This document shows, one piece after another, positions 51,334-60,697 of a DNA stretch of 64,000 nucleotides. Every line of letters begins with the position of its first letter. The stretch's first letter is position 1. The translations under genes and the position numbers were made by a program. The notes beneath the pieces are model-generated. The model was not told the origin of the DNA. It worked only from the letters and a program-made list of their open reading frames with translations, and searched no databases. Source of the DNA: Candidatus Gastranaerophilales bacterium (GTDB lineage: Bacteria; Cyanobacteriota; Vampirovibrionia; Gastranaerophilales; Gastranaerophilaceae); NCBI GenBank assembly GCA_900766355.1, contig CAAFVD010000064.1, positions 62,001 through 126,000 of the forward strand, in the 5' to 3' direction.

Positions 51334-52535
51334 TATTTTCTCCCTATTCCTTTTATTTTATTGAAAATTCTTATAAAAATATTTTGTTTTTGTTCTTGTT
51401 TTTGGTCGGTAACTTCTTGTTCTACAATTTTTACAGGCATACCTGTAACAACCTTTTGTAATCCTGAAGTTATAACAGTATCACCTATTTTTAAACCGCT
51501 ATCAACTAATGTGTATTCGCCTTCTTGTCCAAGAGTTTTTATATAAACCAGTTTTGGTAAGTTGTTACTGTCTAACATATATACAAATTTACCTTCTTGG
51601 TTTTCTTGTACAGCTTTTGAAGGGATTGTAGGGACTGCAAAATCATTGTTTGAATATATAATTATACGTCCAAAATCTCCTGATATAAGTCCGTCATCTT
51701 CGTTTGAGAAAGTCGCACGCATTGTAATCGTACCAGTTGATTCGTCAACTCTATTATCTCTAAAGTCTTGTACCCCAAAGTGCGAATACTTGTTACCTGA
51801 GCTATAAACATATTCTACTTTTCTGTTTACATTAGCACTTCCATCAATTGTTGTAAGTGTTGAAAATTGGTCTGTATCAAGAGGAAATGTTACGTACATA
51901 GGTCTTGTACTGTATATTGTTGTTAATGCACCAGAATTAATTGTTACATAGTTGCCTACTGTAACTGTAATAATTCCGACTCTACCTGAAACAGGCGCTT
52001 TTACTTTAGTATAAGATAGATTTCTCATCGCATCTCTATAGTTCATCTCTGCATAATTAGTAGATGCTCTGTATAAATCTCTTTGAGAAACTGCATTATC
52101 ATATTCTGAACGTGCGATATAATCTTGTTTTACTAACTGTTGAGCCCTTCTCGCTTGTTTATCGTAATAAACCTGTTGAGCTCTAGCTTTTTGTACATCA
52201 GCTCTAGCTCTATCTACTGCTATTTGATATTCTTGTGGTTCAATTTCGAATAAAACTTGTCCAGCTTTTACGTAATCACCTTCTTTAAAATAGCTTTTTG
52301 TTAAGTATCCGTTTATTCTGGCATTAACTTGTATTTGTGATTTTGATGTTACACGAGCAGGTATTTCATAAGATTTTTTTCTACTTGTTTCAAAAACCTT
52401 TGTAACTGTAACTGGTGGAGTCATTCCTGCTTTCATCTTTACTTGCATCATATGAGTTCCAAATGCTGCAAATAAGTATCTAAACAATATTGCAGAAAAG
52501 ATAATAGCCATTAATATAAAAATTTTTTTCTTCAT
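51333..52535 (-). CDS. RND periplasmic adaptor (membrane fusion protein, AcrA-like)
   Basis: 400 residues from the ATG at 52535, which has GGGAG at good distance; the frame also reaches a TTG at 52547. An N-terminal membrane anchor or signal (about 3-22) lacks a clear lipobox Cys. Then: barrel-sandwich segment (INGYLTKSYFKEGDYVKAGQVLFEIEP), helical hairpin (KARAQQVYYDKQARRAQQLV), second lipoyl half (KVKAPVSGRVG), and beta-barrel/membrane-proximal domains. First gene of the adaptor-pump-TolC operon; twin palindromes lie about 90-115 bases upstream. Confidence 0.94.
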   Translation of the reverse strand: MKKKIFILMAIIFSAILFRYLFAAFGTHMMQVKMKAGMTPPVTVTKVFETSRKKSYEIPARVTSKSQIQVNARINGYLTKSYFKEGDYVKAGQVLFEIEPQEYQIAVDRARADVQKARAQQVYYDKQARRAQQLVKQDYIARSEYDNAVSQRDLYRASTNYAEMNYRDAMRNLSYTKVKAPVSGRVGIITVTVGNYVTINSGALTTIYSTRPMYVTFPLDTDQFSTLTTIDGSANVNRKVEYVYSSGNKYSHFGVQDFRDNRVDESTGTITMRATFSNEDDGLISGDFGRIIIYSNNDFAVPTIPSKAVQENQEGKFVYMLDSNNLPKLVYIKTLGQEGEYTLVDSGLKIGDTVITSGLQKVVTGMPVKIVEQEVTDQKQEQKQNIFIRIFNKIKGIGRK

Positions 52536-52620
52536 ATCCTCTCCCAAGAAATATTCGTCTTTAAATATTATATTACAGAATAAGTCAAATTCATTTATTT
52601 AACATTTTGTAATATAATAA

Positions 52621-52650
52621 GTAGAAAAATCTACGAGTAGAAATTTCTAC
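52621..52650. promoter_or_regulatory. Twin palindromes, candidate repressor operators
   Basis: GTAGAAAAATCTAC (52621-52634) and the perfect 14-base palindrome GTAGAAATTTCTAC (52637-52650) lie 16 bases apart, start to start (about 1.5 helix turns). They are between the efflux operon (candidate minus-strand -10 TATAAT at 52567-52572) and the plus-strand YhcH-family gene, so either or both could be controlled. Confidence 0.6.
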
Positions 52651-52750
52651 TATAACATTATCAAAACGAATATCTTGTGTCAAGATATTGTTCTTGAATG
52701 TAAAATTCGGTTAAAGAGCTTAAATTTAATGTTTGTTATAGAATATAGGT

Positions 52751-53176
52751 ATGAAAAATATTATATTAGATAAATCCCCAAGAATTCTTGAGGCTATAGA
52801 GATTATAAAAAATACGAATTTTAATGATATTCCTGACGGTCGTTTAGAATATTCTAATGGTATATGGGCAAATCTTCAAACATACTATACCAAACAAGAC
52901 GCATTATTTGAAGCTCATAGAAAGTATATTGATATTCAATTTATCCTTGCAGGAACAGAAAAGATAGGTGTTTGTGATTATAAAACATGTTCTGAGAATA
53001 TACCTTATGATGCGGAGAAAGACATCGAGTTTTTAGATACTAAAGAGTTTGAATATATAGAAATGCATACAGGTGATTTCTTGATTTTGTATCCAAAAGA
53101 TGCACATAAACCATCTATATCTGTTGGGGAAGAGCCTTCTCATGTAAGAAAATTGGTTGTTAAAGTTCCTGTTTAA
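52751..53176 (+). CDS. YhcH/YjgK/YiaL (DUF386) family protein
   Basis: 141-residue cupin-like protein. Family marks: FEAHRKYIDIQFILAGTEKIG and the metal-binding GDFLILYPKDAHKPSI. Relatives are linked to sialic acid (YhcH) or sugar-acid metabolism and may open or isomerise sugars. Monocistronic; a TAGAAT box lies 6 bases before the ATG. No sialic-acid catabolism genes are in the window, so the substrate is open. Confidence 0.9.
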   Translation: MKNIILDKSPRILEAIEIIKNTNFNDIPDGRLEYSNGIWANLQTYYTKQDALFEAHRKYIDIQFILAGTEKIGVCDYKTCSENIPYDAEKDIEFLDTKEFEYIEMHTGDFLILYPKDAHKPSISVGEEPSHVRKLVVKVPV

Positions 53177-53178
53177 AA

Positions 53179-53817
53179 TTATTTTAAATTAGGGAATAAA
53201 AACAATTCACCATTTTCTCCACGCCATTGTATATAGCCTGTTTTTGCAATGCCTTCAATATCAAGAGCCGTAACTAAAGCCCAATTTCCTTGAATAGCAG
53301 TTAATCGAATTTCTCGAGGTCTATTTAGTTTGCCTATTGTTTGTGAATTTTTATCGCTTTTAGAATGTAAGTCCATTATTGAGTTAGGAGATTCTTTAAG
53401 TATTCTTAATCCGTATTTACGGCCATACATATTATAAAAAGTTATCCAAGGTAAAAATTGAAAGTTATCTTCTTTGTATACCCAACCTGAAGCTTTGTTT
53501 TGCTTGTTATAGATAACTTGTACGAAATCTTCGTCCATATCTGTAGCATAAACAAAAGAAAGTTCTTTTTTAGGAAGTAATACAGAGAATAAATTATCAG
53601 CATAACTTGTTGTTTCGACGTTCAAATAGTTCCAAGCTTTGTTATATATCATTTTTGAGTTTTTGTCGGCTTTAGAATATATATTCAAAGATGTTGTTGG
53701 CTGATATACACCAACAGTCCCAAGTGGAATATCAGAAACTTTAACAGGAACAATATTCGCACTTGCTGATAGTGTAAATATAACCAAACATAATAATGAT
53801 AATATTATTTTTTTCAT
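53179..53817 (-). CDS. Secreted protein with SH3-like domains
   Basis: 212 residues with a signal peptide (1-20, SASA cleavage site). Two bacterial SH3-like modules can be traced: about 43-115 (SLNIYSKADKNSKMIYNKAW...) and about 140-205 (SIMDLHSKSDKNSQTIGKL, GNWALVTALDIEG, TGYIQWRG). Such modules bind peptidoglycan or proteins in the periplasm or outside. It lies 11 bases downstream of pheT on the same strand, probably read through from it. No enzymatic domain seen. Confidence 0.8.
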   Translation of the reverse strand: MKKIILSLLCLVIFTLSASANIVPVKVSDIPLGTVGVYQPTTSLNIYSKADKNSKMIYNKAWNYLNVETTSYADNLFSVLLPKKELSFVYATDMDEDFVQVIYNKQNKASGWVYKEDNFQFLPWITFYNMYGRKYGLRILKESPNSIMDLHSKSDKNSQTIGKLNRPREIRLTAIQGNWALVTALDIEGIAKTGYIQWRGENGELFLFPNLK

Positions 53818-53828
53818 TAAATAAACCT

Positions 53829-56309
53829 TTATTCTCTAAAAGATAATTCTGCAAAAGTTTTCTTTAAGTTTGCTCTTACGTTAGCCATTTGAGTTTCAAT
53901 AGTTTCATCTGTAAGAGTTGTGTTAGCATCTAATAACTTGATTCTGCAAGCAATACTTTTGTATCCGTCTTGAACATGCTCACCTTGATAAATGTCAAAG
54001 ACTTCACAACCATTAAATAAGTTGTTATTAACACCTTTTTTGATTGCTTTTTCTAAATCTGCATAAGATACATCTTGAGGAATTATCATAGCCAAATCTC
54101 TTTGTACTTCTGGGAATTGAGGTAATTTTTTGTATCTAGGTGTTGATTCGTTTATGTTTGCAAACACCATATCCAAGTCAACCTTGAACAAGAAGGCGTC
54201 TTGTTTCATTTTTAATCTATCTCTCAATTCAGGATTAATTTGTCCATAATAACCGATAACTTCAGGACGTTTGCCTAATAACATCATTACACCAGTTCTA
54301 TAAGGGTGTAGAGATTTGTGAGTTTCAGCAAGTGGTGAATCTGCTAGGCTCACAAGTTTTATTCTTTTTGCTAAACCTAGTTCGTCCATTAAGTTATCTA
54401 CAATACCTTTTACTGTATAAAAATCAACATCACCTGTTGACTGCCATTTAGAATTTTCTTTGGCACCTGTTATAATACCTTCAAGTATTTGTGTTTCTTT
54501 AACTCCTGCAGAACGTTCATCAGCTTCTGCAACCTTGTTGTATACTTTGCCAAACTCATAACCCCAGAAAACTTTTTGACCATTATCATAATTGTTTTTC
54601 ATACAGTTTAACAAGCTTGCAGCCATAGTTTGACGAAGCATAGTAAATTCTTCACTAGCTGGATATTCAACTTTTACTGCGTTGTCACTATCGTAAACAA
54701 TATCAAATTGTTTTAATAGAGGTTCTCCTATTAATGATGGTGTAACAAGTTCGTTCAAACCTGCTGACAACATTAATTCATGGATTTTTTTCTTAGTTCT
54801 TTCTTCTAAAGTTATAACAGGAGTAGAAGATTTGTTAGGTAATGTTGGTGCAATTTTATCGTAACCATTAATTCTTGCAATTTCTTCTATTAAATCAATT
54901 TCTCTTGTTACATCAGTTGCTCTGAAAGAAGGAACTTCAAATTTTGCTGCAGCTTCGTTTCCACCAAGCATTTTAAACCCTAATCTTTCTAAGATAGTGA
55001 TACATTTTGCTGAATCAATAGTACAACCTAAGATTTTATTAACTTGAGCGAATCTTAGTGTAATATCAATAGGGTCAAGTTTATTAACTCCAGTTTCAAC
55101 AATACCTTCAACTTGAGCTGAAGCATATTCGTTTAGTAGTTGCATTGCTCTCATTAAACCAGGTTTTATAGCTTCTATATCAACACCATGTTCAAATCTT
55201 GCACTAGCATCTGAACGATAACCAATACTTCTTGAACTTTTTCTGTTAGTAGCTGGAGTGAAATATGCAGCTTCTAAAGCTATATTTTTAGTGTTATCAT
55301 CAATTTCTGAATTAGCACCTCCGAATACACCAGCAGCGCAAACACCTTCTTTTTCTGTAGCAATTAAAACTGTGTCAGTTGTTAGTTCTCTTTCAACACC
55401 ATCAAGAGTAACTAATTTTTCGCCATTTTCTGCACGTCTAACACATAAATAGTTGTTTAGCTTATCTCTATCAAATGCGTGTAATGGTGTCCCGTATTCT
55501 AATAATACATAGTTAGTTATATCTACAACATTGTTGATAGGACGCATGCCAGAAGCAATCAATCTTTTTTGAATCCAATCAGGAGAAGATTTTATCTCAA
55601 CACCACTCAATAATCCTATTGAATAATATTTACAAACACTATCGTCTTTTATTTCTACTTTGAAAGCGTCTGTTGATACATCTCTAGTAGCTTGTAAATA
55701 AGAGAATTTCAAAGGTCTGTCAAATATTGCAGAAAGCTCTCTAGCTACACCTACTACAGATAATTGGTCGCCACGATTTGCTGTTGGAGCAACATCTAAA
55801 ATGATATCTTTTTCAAAACCTAAGACATCTTCAACCTTTTGACCAATTTGAACATCAGGAAATAATCTATTTAAAATTAATATACCATCTTCTTCTTGAT
55901 AGTTTCTGTCTGTAACACCTAATTCATCATCAGAACAAAGCATACCTTGAGATTCAACACCTCTGATAACGGCAGGGGTTAGAGTGAATTGTTCACCAGT
56001 ATGTCTGTCTAACACATTACTTCCTACAGATGCATAAGGTATTATTTGACCTTCTTGAATGTTTTGAGCACCACATACTACAGTCTTTAAACCAGAACCA
56101 TTATTAATTGTAACCAAATGAAGTTTATCTGCGTTTGGGTGGTTATCAATTTTTTCAATACGAGCAGTGATAATGTTCGAAAATTGTGGCTTTAATTCTT
56201 CAACTGCTTCAACTTCTAAACCACTCATAGTAAGCTCATGAGCAATTCTTTCAACTTCTATATCTGACAAATCAACTAATTCATTTAACCAATTTAAAGA
56301 AACCTTCAT
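53829..56309 (-). CDS. pheT: Phenylalanyl-tRNA synthetase beta subunit
   Basis: 826 residues, standard length for the bacterial beta chain. Seen: the N-terminal tRNA-binding EMAP-like domain (about 38-150, ARIEKIDNHPNADKLHLV), the B3/B4 editing region (DITNYVLLEYGTPLHAFD), the B5 domain (RLGF...ATDVTREIDLIEEIARINGY), the class II-like core, and the C-terminal anticodon-binding FDX-ACB domain (PQFPEVQRDLAMIIPQDV). pheS is not adjacent, unlike the usual pheST pair; it must be elsewhere. AAGGG before the ATG. Confidence 0.97.
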   Translation of the reverse strand: MKVSLNWLNELVDLSDIEVERIAHELTMSGLEVEAVEELKPQFSNIITARIEKIDNHPNADKLHLVTINNGSGLKTVVCGAQNIQEGQIIPYASVGSNVLDRHTGEQFTLTPAVIRGVESQGMLCSDDELGVTDRNYQEEDGILILNRLFPDVQIGQKVEDVLGFEKDIILDVAPTANRGDQLSVVGVARELSAIFDRPLKFSYLQATRDVSTDAFKVEIKDDSVCKYYSIGLLSGVEIKSSPDWIQKRLIASGMRPINNVVDITNYVLLEYGTPLHAFDRDKLNNYLCVRRAENGEKLVTLDGVERELTTDTVLIATEKEGVCAAGVFGGANSEIDDNTKNIALEAAYFTPATNRKSSRSIGYRSDASARFEHGVDIEAIKPGLMRAMQLLNEYASAQVEGIVETGVNKLDPIDITLRFAQVNKILGCTIDSAKCITILERLGFKMLGGNEAAAKFEVPSFRATDVTREIDLIEEIARINGYDKIAPTLPNKSSTPVITLEERTKKKIHELMLSAGLNELVTPSLIGEPLLKQFDIVYDSDNAVKVEYPASEEFTMLRQTMAASLLNCMKNNYDNGQKVFWGYEFGKVYNKVAEADERSAGVKETQILEGIITGAKENSKWQSTGDVDFYTVKGIVDNLMDELGLAKRIKLVSLADSPLAETHKSLHPYRTGVMMLLGKRPEVIGYYGQINPELRDRLKMKQDAFLFKVDLDMVFANINESTPRYKKLPQFPEVQRDLAMIIPQDVSYADLEKAIKKGVNNNLFNGCEVFDIYQGEHVQDGYKSIACRIKLLDANTTLTDETIETQMANVRANLKKTFAELSFRE

Positions 56310-56384
56310 ATAAACCCTTTCTCTTTCCCCTATAATTCACTATTATTGTATCTCAAATAAAAAAAAATTACATCATAAAAAGTA

Positions 56385-56414
56385 TTGTACATTCATATTT
56401 CTTTATTCTAGGAT
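56385..56414 (+). promoter_or_regulatory. Promoter of the YfiH-family gene, apparently leaderless
   Basis: TTGTAC (56385-56390), 18-base spacer, TAGGAT (56409-56414); the ATG at 56421 follows after 6 bases, leaving no room for a leader. Confidence 0.55.
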
Positions 56415-56420
56415 AAGTGT

Positions 56421-57188
56421 ATGTTTCATTTTAAGTTTATAAATAAAAAACGAGTTATATATTCTGATTTTATACCTGAAACAGAACATTTCTTTACGAC
56501 TAGAGAAACAGTAATACGTTCTCAAGAAGAAGATATGCATGAACTTGTTGAAGCAAATAAACAAGACATAGCTAATTATTTGAAGATAGATAAAGATTTA
56601 TTAATATCTCCAACTCAGACTCATACAAGTAATGTTAGAATTGCAAGTAAGCGAATAAAAAAATATCCCAATACAGATGCTCTTATTGATGATGATTCTT
56701 CTATTGCAATATATTTAAACTTTGCAGATTGTACTCCTGTCATACTTTATGACAAAAAACATAATGTTGGAGCTATTGCTCATGCTGGTTGGCGAGGAAC
56801 TGCAGGACAAATTGTTCAAAAAACAGTAGATTTAATGAAAGAAGAATATTATACAAGTACAAAAGATTTGTATGCCGTAATTGGTCCAACAATAGCGATT
56901 TGTTGTTATGGAGTTGGGGAAGATGTTTTTGATCAATTGAAAGATTCAGTTTCTGTAATTGAACCTTATAATAGACAGATATATGAAAAAATTTATGTTG
57001 ATTTAAAAGGGATAAATAAACAACAACTTTTAGATATAGGTGTTGCTCGTCAAAATATTGATGTTTGTCCATATTGTACAAGTTGTAATAATGATATGTT
57101 CTTTTCTTATCGGAAAGAACAAGGGACAACTTCTCGACATAGTGCAGTTTTAAAAATAAAAAAACATAAAATAAAAAGACCGATTTAA
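56421..57188 (+). CDS. YfiH/LACC1 family purine nucleoside phosphorylase-like protein
   Basis: 255 residues of the DUF152 family (formerly polyphenol oxidase), whose members act on purine nucleosides (phosphorylase, deaminase) or as cytosolic quality-control proteins. The metal site residues are visible: LISPTQTHTSNV, NFADCTPVILYD, AIAHAGWRGTAGQIV, and the Cys-rich CPYCTSCNNDMFFSYRKEQG end. Complete length. Monocistronic, with a terminator directly after the stop. Confidence 0.93.
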   Translation: MFHFKFINKKRVIYSDFIPETEHFFTTRETVIRSQEEDMHELVEANKQDIANYLKIDKDLLISPTQTHTSNVRIASKRIKKYPNTDALIDDDSSIAIYLNFADCTPVILYDKKHNVGAIAHAGWRGTAGQIVQKTVDLMKEEYYTSTKDLYAVIGPTIAICCYGVGEDVFDQLKDSVSVIEPYNRQIYEKIYVDLKGINKQQLLDIGVARQNIDVCPYCTSCNNDMFFSYRKEQGTTSRHSAVLKIKKHKIKRPI

Positions 57189-57203
57189 AATCGGTCTTTT
57201 TTA
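57173..57203. terminator. Bidirectional terminator
   Basis: Stem AAAAGACCGATTT / AATCGGTCTTTT overlapping the stop codon of the YfiH-family gene, with A run before and T run after; the convergent transporter gene ends 24 bases away. Confidence 0.88.
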
Positions 57204-57226
57204 TATCTTATCTAAAACCTTTATGC

Positions 57227-58549
57227 TTATATAATTTCATTATATGCAGAAGGGTTTGTTAATAGGTCATAATTTATTTCGTTTTCGTTATCAGCAATTG
57301 CAGCTGCAACAACAGCATCTGATGTTACGTTGATTAAGGTTCTCATCATATCTGTCAATCTTTCTATAGTGAATAAGAAAGCAAAGCCTGCAACTAGTTG
57401 TTCAGGAGATAGTCCCATTCCGTTAAGAATAAGTGCTATTGTTATTAAACCTGCACCAGGAATACCCGCACAAGTACTAGATGCAACCATTGCTAATAAT
57501 GCAATTTGAATAATCAAGAATGGTGTTAGAACAACTCCATAAGCTTGAGCAAGGAATATTACTGCAACAGTTTGAAGTAATGCTGTACCGTCCATACTTA
57601 ATGTCGCACCTAAAGGTAGAACAAAGCTAGAAACTTTGTGAGAAATACCTCTTTTTTCACAACAAGCGATTGTTAAAGGTAGTGTAGCTGATGAACTCGC
57701 AGTACCAAATGCAACCATCATAGCTTCAGCTATAGCAGCATATAACATTAATATAGGAACTTTTGAGAATACTTTTAAGAATAGTGGATAAACAACAAAT
57801 AACTGTAATCCAAAACCTATTGCAAGTACCAGTAAATATTTTGAAATGCTAGAGAATATATCTACACCAAAAGTCGAAACAGAAACTGCAGTTAGTGCAA
57901 AAACACCTGGTGCAGCAAAGAACATTATCCAATCTGTAACCTTCATTGTAGCGGCAAAAACTGATTCAAAGAAGGAAACGATAGAACGATTTACATCTCC
58001 AACTTTAGCTAATGCGATAGAGAATATTAACGCAAATACGATAATTGGAACCATATCGCCTTTTGCTATTGATTCTAAAGGATTTTTTGGAACGAAACTC
58101 AAGAATAGATTTACGATATGACCTTTTTGAGCATCAATTGTTGTTGAAACTTGTGATTGAATCCCAACTGCAACATCATTGTTTATGTAGTGTGCTGCCC
58201 CTAATCCAGGTTTGAATCCAAGAGCCAAAAATGCACCTATTGTAACGGCAGCAACAGTAATTATACCGTAATATAACACCATTTTTTTACCGAATTTACC
58301 AAGTTGTTTATTATCTCCAACACTGGTAATACCAATAACAATTGCTGATATAACTAACGGGATAACAACCATTTGAATAAGTCTAATAAATAATTGACCT
58401 ACAAAAGTCAAAATATTCATAACAAATGGATTTGAATGGCTATGTAAAAGTGCACCAACAATAACACCAGCAACTAGCCCAAAAAATATGTGCCAATTTC
58501 TTTTAAAACCTAAACCTAGAGCAATTAGCACTTGCATGTGTAGTTTCAT
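57227..58549 (-). CDS. Dicarboxylate/amino acid:cation symporter (DAACS, GltP/DctA-like)
   Basis: 440 residues with 8 spans and two hairpin loops. The conserved serine-rich HP1 motif AFGTASSSATLPLTI, LPLGATLSMDGTAL (TM7, cation binding), and HP2 VASSTCAGIPGAGLI are intact. It imports glutamate, aspartate or C4-dicarboxylates with Na+ or H+. The N-terminus FKRNWHIFFGLVAGVIVGALL is typical. GAGAGG precedes the ATG. The exact substrate is not readable from sequence. Confidence 0.93.
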   Translation of the reverse strand: MKLHMQVLIALGLGFKRNWHIFFGLVAGVIVGALLHSHSNPFVMNILTFVGQLFIRLIQMVVIPLVISAIVIGITSVGDNKQLGKFGKKMVLYYGIITVAAVTIGAFLALGFKPGLGAAHYINNDVAVGIQSQVSTTIDAQKGHIVNLFLSFVPKNPLESIAKGDMVPIIVFALIFSIALAKVGDVNRSIVSFFESVFAATMKVTDWIMFFAAPGVFALTAVSVSTFGVDIFSSISKYLLVLAIGFGLQLFVVYPLFLKVFSKVPILMLYAAIAEAMMVAFGTASSSATLPLTIACCEKRGISHKVSSFVLPLGATLSMDGTALLQTVAVIFLAQAYGVVLTPFLIIQIALLAMVASSTCAGIPGAGLITIALILNGMGLSPEQLVAGFAFLFTIERLTDMMRTLINVTSDAVVAAAIADNENEINYDLLTNPSAYNEII

Positions 58550-58633
58550 TAAATAAATCCTCTCATAATTTTAACCATTATATTACTCAAATATTGTACT
58601 AAATTATATTAAATATTTCAAGTAAAGATATAA

Positions 58634-59674
58634 CTAGACAACTATTAAATCCTTGCTTTCATTTAAGACTTTTATAAGGGCAGATAAATGTGCCATTAAA
58701 TTCTTGAACTGAGGAATTGTTAAGCTTTGAGCACCATCAGAATAAGCTTTATCTGGGTTGTTGTGAACCTCTACCATTAATCCGTCAGCACCGGCAACAA
58801 TTGCAGCTTTTGACATTGGCTCAATCAAATATCTTTTACCTGTTGCGTGGCTAGGGTCAACAATCACAGGTAAGTGAGAATATTTCTTTATAACAGGAAC
58901 TGCGGCTAAATCTAGTACATTTCTTGTGTAGTTTGAGTCAAACCCTTTTATTCCTCGTTCGCATAAGATTACATTTTCGTTTCCGTTATACAAAATATGT
59001 TCAGCCGCTAATAAAAATTCTCTTATTCCTGCAGCTGGCCCTCTTTTTAGCATAACAGGTTTATTAGTTTTGCCGATAGCTTTTAGCAATTTGAAGTTCT
59101 GCATATTTCTTGCACCAACTTGAATTATATCAGCATAATCACATATTAAAGGCAAATCCAATGTATCCATAACTTCTGTTATAACCAAAAGTCCAGTTTT
59201 ATCGGCAGCTTGTCTTAGATATTGCAAACCTTTTTCTTCAAGTCCTTGAAAATCATAAGGAGAAGTTCTAGGTTTAAATGCTCCGCCTCTAAGGATTTCT
59301 GCACCTGATTCTTTTACTGCTTCTGCAATACTCAAAAGTGCTTCAAAATCATCTTCAACACTGCAAGGCCCTGCCATTATTACGGGCTTATTATTTCCTC
59401 CGATTTTTACACCATTAGAAAATTCTATAACAGTATCTTCTTTTTTGCTCTCTCTACTTGCTAATTTAAAAGGTTCTTGTATAAGTTTAACTTCTCTTAC
59501 GCCATCAAAAGAATTGATTGAATGAGGTTGAACTAAGCGTTTATCTCCGATAGCAGCAATTACTGTAAAGACTTCACCATAATTGATGTTTATTTTAAAA
59601 TCGTTTTCTTCAAGATGTTTTACAACTTTATCAATTTGTTCTGTAGTTGCTTCTGGTTCCATAATAATAATCAT
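58634..59674 (-). CDS. aroF: 3-deoxy-7-phosphoheptulonate synthase (DAHP synthase, type I-beta)
   Basis: First step of the shikimate pathway: PEP plus erythrose-4-phosphate. 346 residues: an N-terminal ferredoxin-like regulatory domain (1-70, as in the Thermotoga enzyme) that can confer feedback inhibition by Tyr/Phe, and the TIM barrel with IMAGPCSVED, LRGGAFKPRTSPYDFQG, KRGPAAGIREFL and the metal-site VIVDPSHATGKR. AGGAG precedes the ATG at 59674, which also gives a full N-terminal domain. It is divergent from pheA, with an 86-base shared space. Confidence 0.96.
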   Translation of the reverse strand: MIIIMEPEATTEQIDKVVKHLEENDFKININYGEVFTVIAAIGDKRLVQPHSINSFDGVREVKLIQEPFKLASRESKKEDTVIEFSNGVKIGGNNKPVIMAGPCSVEDDFEALLSIAEAVKESGAEILRGGAFKPRTSPYDFQGLEEKGLQYLRQAADKTGLLVITEVMDTLDLPLICDYADIIQVGARNMQNFKLLKAIGKTNKPVMLKRGPAAGIREFLLAAEHILYNGNENVILCERGIKGFDSNYTRNVLDLAAVPVIKKYSHLPVIVDPSHATGKRYLIEPMSKAAIVAGADGLMVEVHNNPDKAYSDGAQSLTIPQFKNLMAHLSALIKVLNESKDLIVV

Positions 59675-59760
59675 AAATTTAATCTCCTTATAAATATTAT
59701 TATATGTATTGATATAATCTTTGTAAATAATTAATATAATTTTGGTTTATAATATTATTT

Positions 59761-60609
59761 ATGAATAAGAATCTTTATTTTTTAGGGCCGAAAACATCAT
59801 ATACTGATTTTGCAAAAGAACAGTTTATAACTTCTTTTGCAATAAAAGGTTATGAAGAAAAACCTATGAGGACTATTACTGCAGTTTTTTCAGAATTAAA
59901 TTCAAACTTAAAATCTTTGGCGGTATTGCCTATAGAAAATTCAATAGAAGGTACGGTAAAGGAAACAATAGATAATTTAATAAAAATACAAAGTGATAAG
60001 GTTAAAATTTTAGGTGAAACTGTAGTTTCAATAGAGCATTGTTTGATTACTTTTGCAAAGGATTTTTCTCAAATTCAAAAAATAAAATCACACCCTCAAG
60101 CTATATCTCAATGCTATGATTATATTTATTCAAAATTTAACGATAATATTATACTAGAATCAGAATCTTCTACTGCAAATGCAGTTAAGTCCTTAACTGT
60201 AGAGCAACCTCAAATAGCGGCAATAGGTAATAAATATTCTGCAGAATATTATAATATGCCGATATTAGATACAAATATAAATGATGAAAAATTTAACCAA
60301 ACAAGATTTATTTTATTGGGAATCCCTTTAAAAGAAGAAGTAACGAATAGAGATAAAACAAGTATAATGTTTTCAACAGAAAATAAATCAGGAGCTTTGT
60401 GTGATATCTTAACAATATTGAAAGAAAATGATATTAATATGACATATATATCATCTCGCCCTTCTAAGAAAGGTTTGGGGGAGTATACATTTTATATTGA
60501 TTTTGATGGAAATATCGTAGATGTAAAAATTACAAAAGCGATGTCTAAAATGTTAAAACATGTAAAGAGTTTTAAGCATCTTGGTTCATACCCTAAGTTT
60601 ATAGATTAA
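59761..60609 (+). CDS. pheA: Prephenate dehydratase
   Basis: Converts prephenate to phenylpyruvate, the Phe branch after chorismate. 282 residues: catalytic PDT domain (1-180) with YFLGPKTSYTDFA, VLPIENSIEGTVKETIDNL and the essential Thr-Arg-Phe motif NQTRFILLG, then a C-terminal ACT domain (about 200-275; NKSGALCDILTIL, YISSRPSK) for Phe feedback. No chorismate mutase domain is fused. A TATAAT box ends 7 bases before the ATG, suggesting a near-leaderless message. Confidence 0.96.
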   Translation: MNKNLYFLGPKTSYTDFAKEQFITSFAIKGYEEKPMRTITAVFSELNSNLKSLAVLPIENSIEGTVKETIDNLIKIQSDKVKILGETVVSIEHCLITFAKDFSQIQKIKSHPQAISQCYDYIYSKFNDNIILESESSTANAVKSLTVEQPQIAAIGNKYSAEYYNMPILDTNINDEKFNQTRFILLGIPLKEEVTNRDKTSIMFSTENKSGALCDILTILKENDINMTYISSRPSKKGLGEYTFYIDFDGNIVDVKITKAMSKMLKHVKSFKHLGSYPKFID

Positions 60610-60614
60610 AACAG

Positions 60615-60642
60615 TTGCAATTTCCCGAAAAAAAGTTATAAT
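60615..60642 (+). promoter_or_regulatory. Promoter of the zinc-ribbon gene
   Basis: TTGCAA (60615-60620), 16-base spacer, TATAAT (60637-60642), immediately after pheA. Confidence 0.7.
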
Positions 60643-60697
60643 GGCTATTATAGATAGGTAATCTATCTATAAGTCACTATATTTTAGGAGAAACAGT

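Noticed and set aside
52637..52655. AATTTCTAC next to a GTAGA motif resembles the end of a Cas12a CRISPR repeat
   Set aside because: There is no repeated unit with spacers and no cas gene nearby; the sequence is better explained as one of two short palindromes.
56773..57129. 118-codon minus-strand frame inside the YfiH-family gene
   Set aside because: His/Tyr/Leu-rich shadow of a conserved gene with no start signal.
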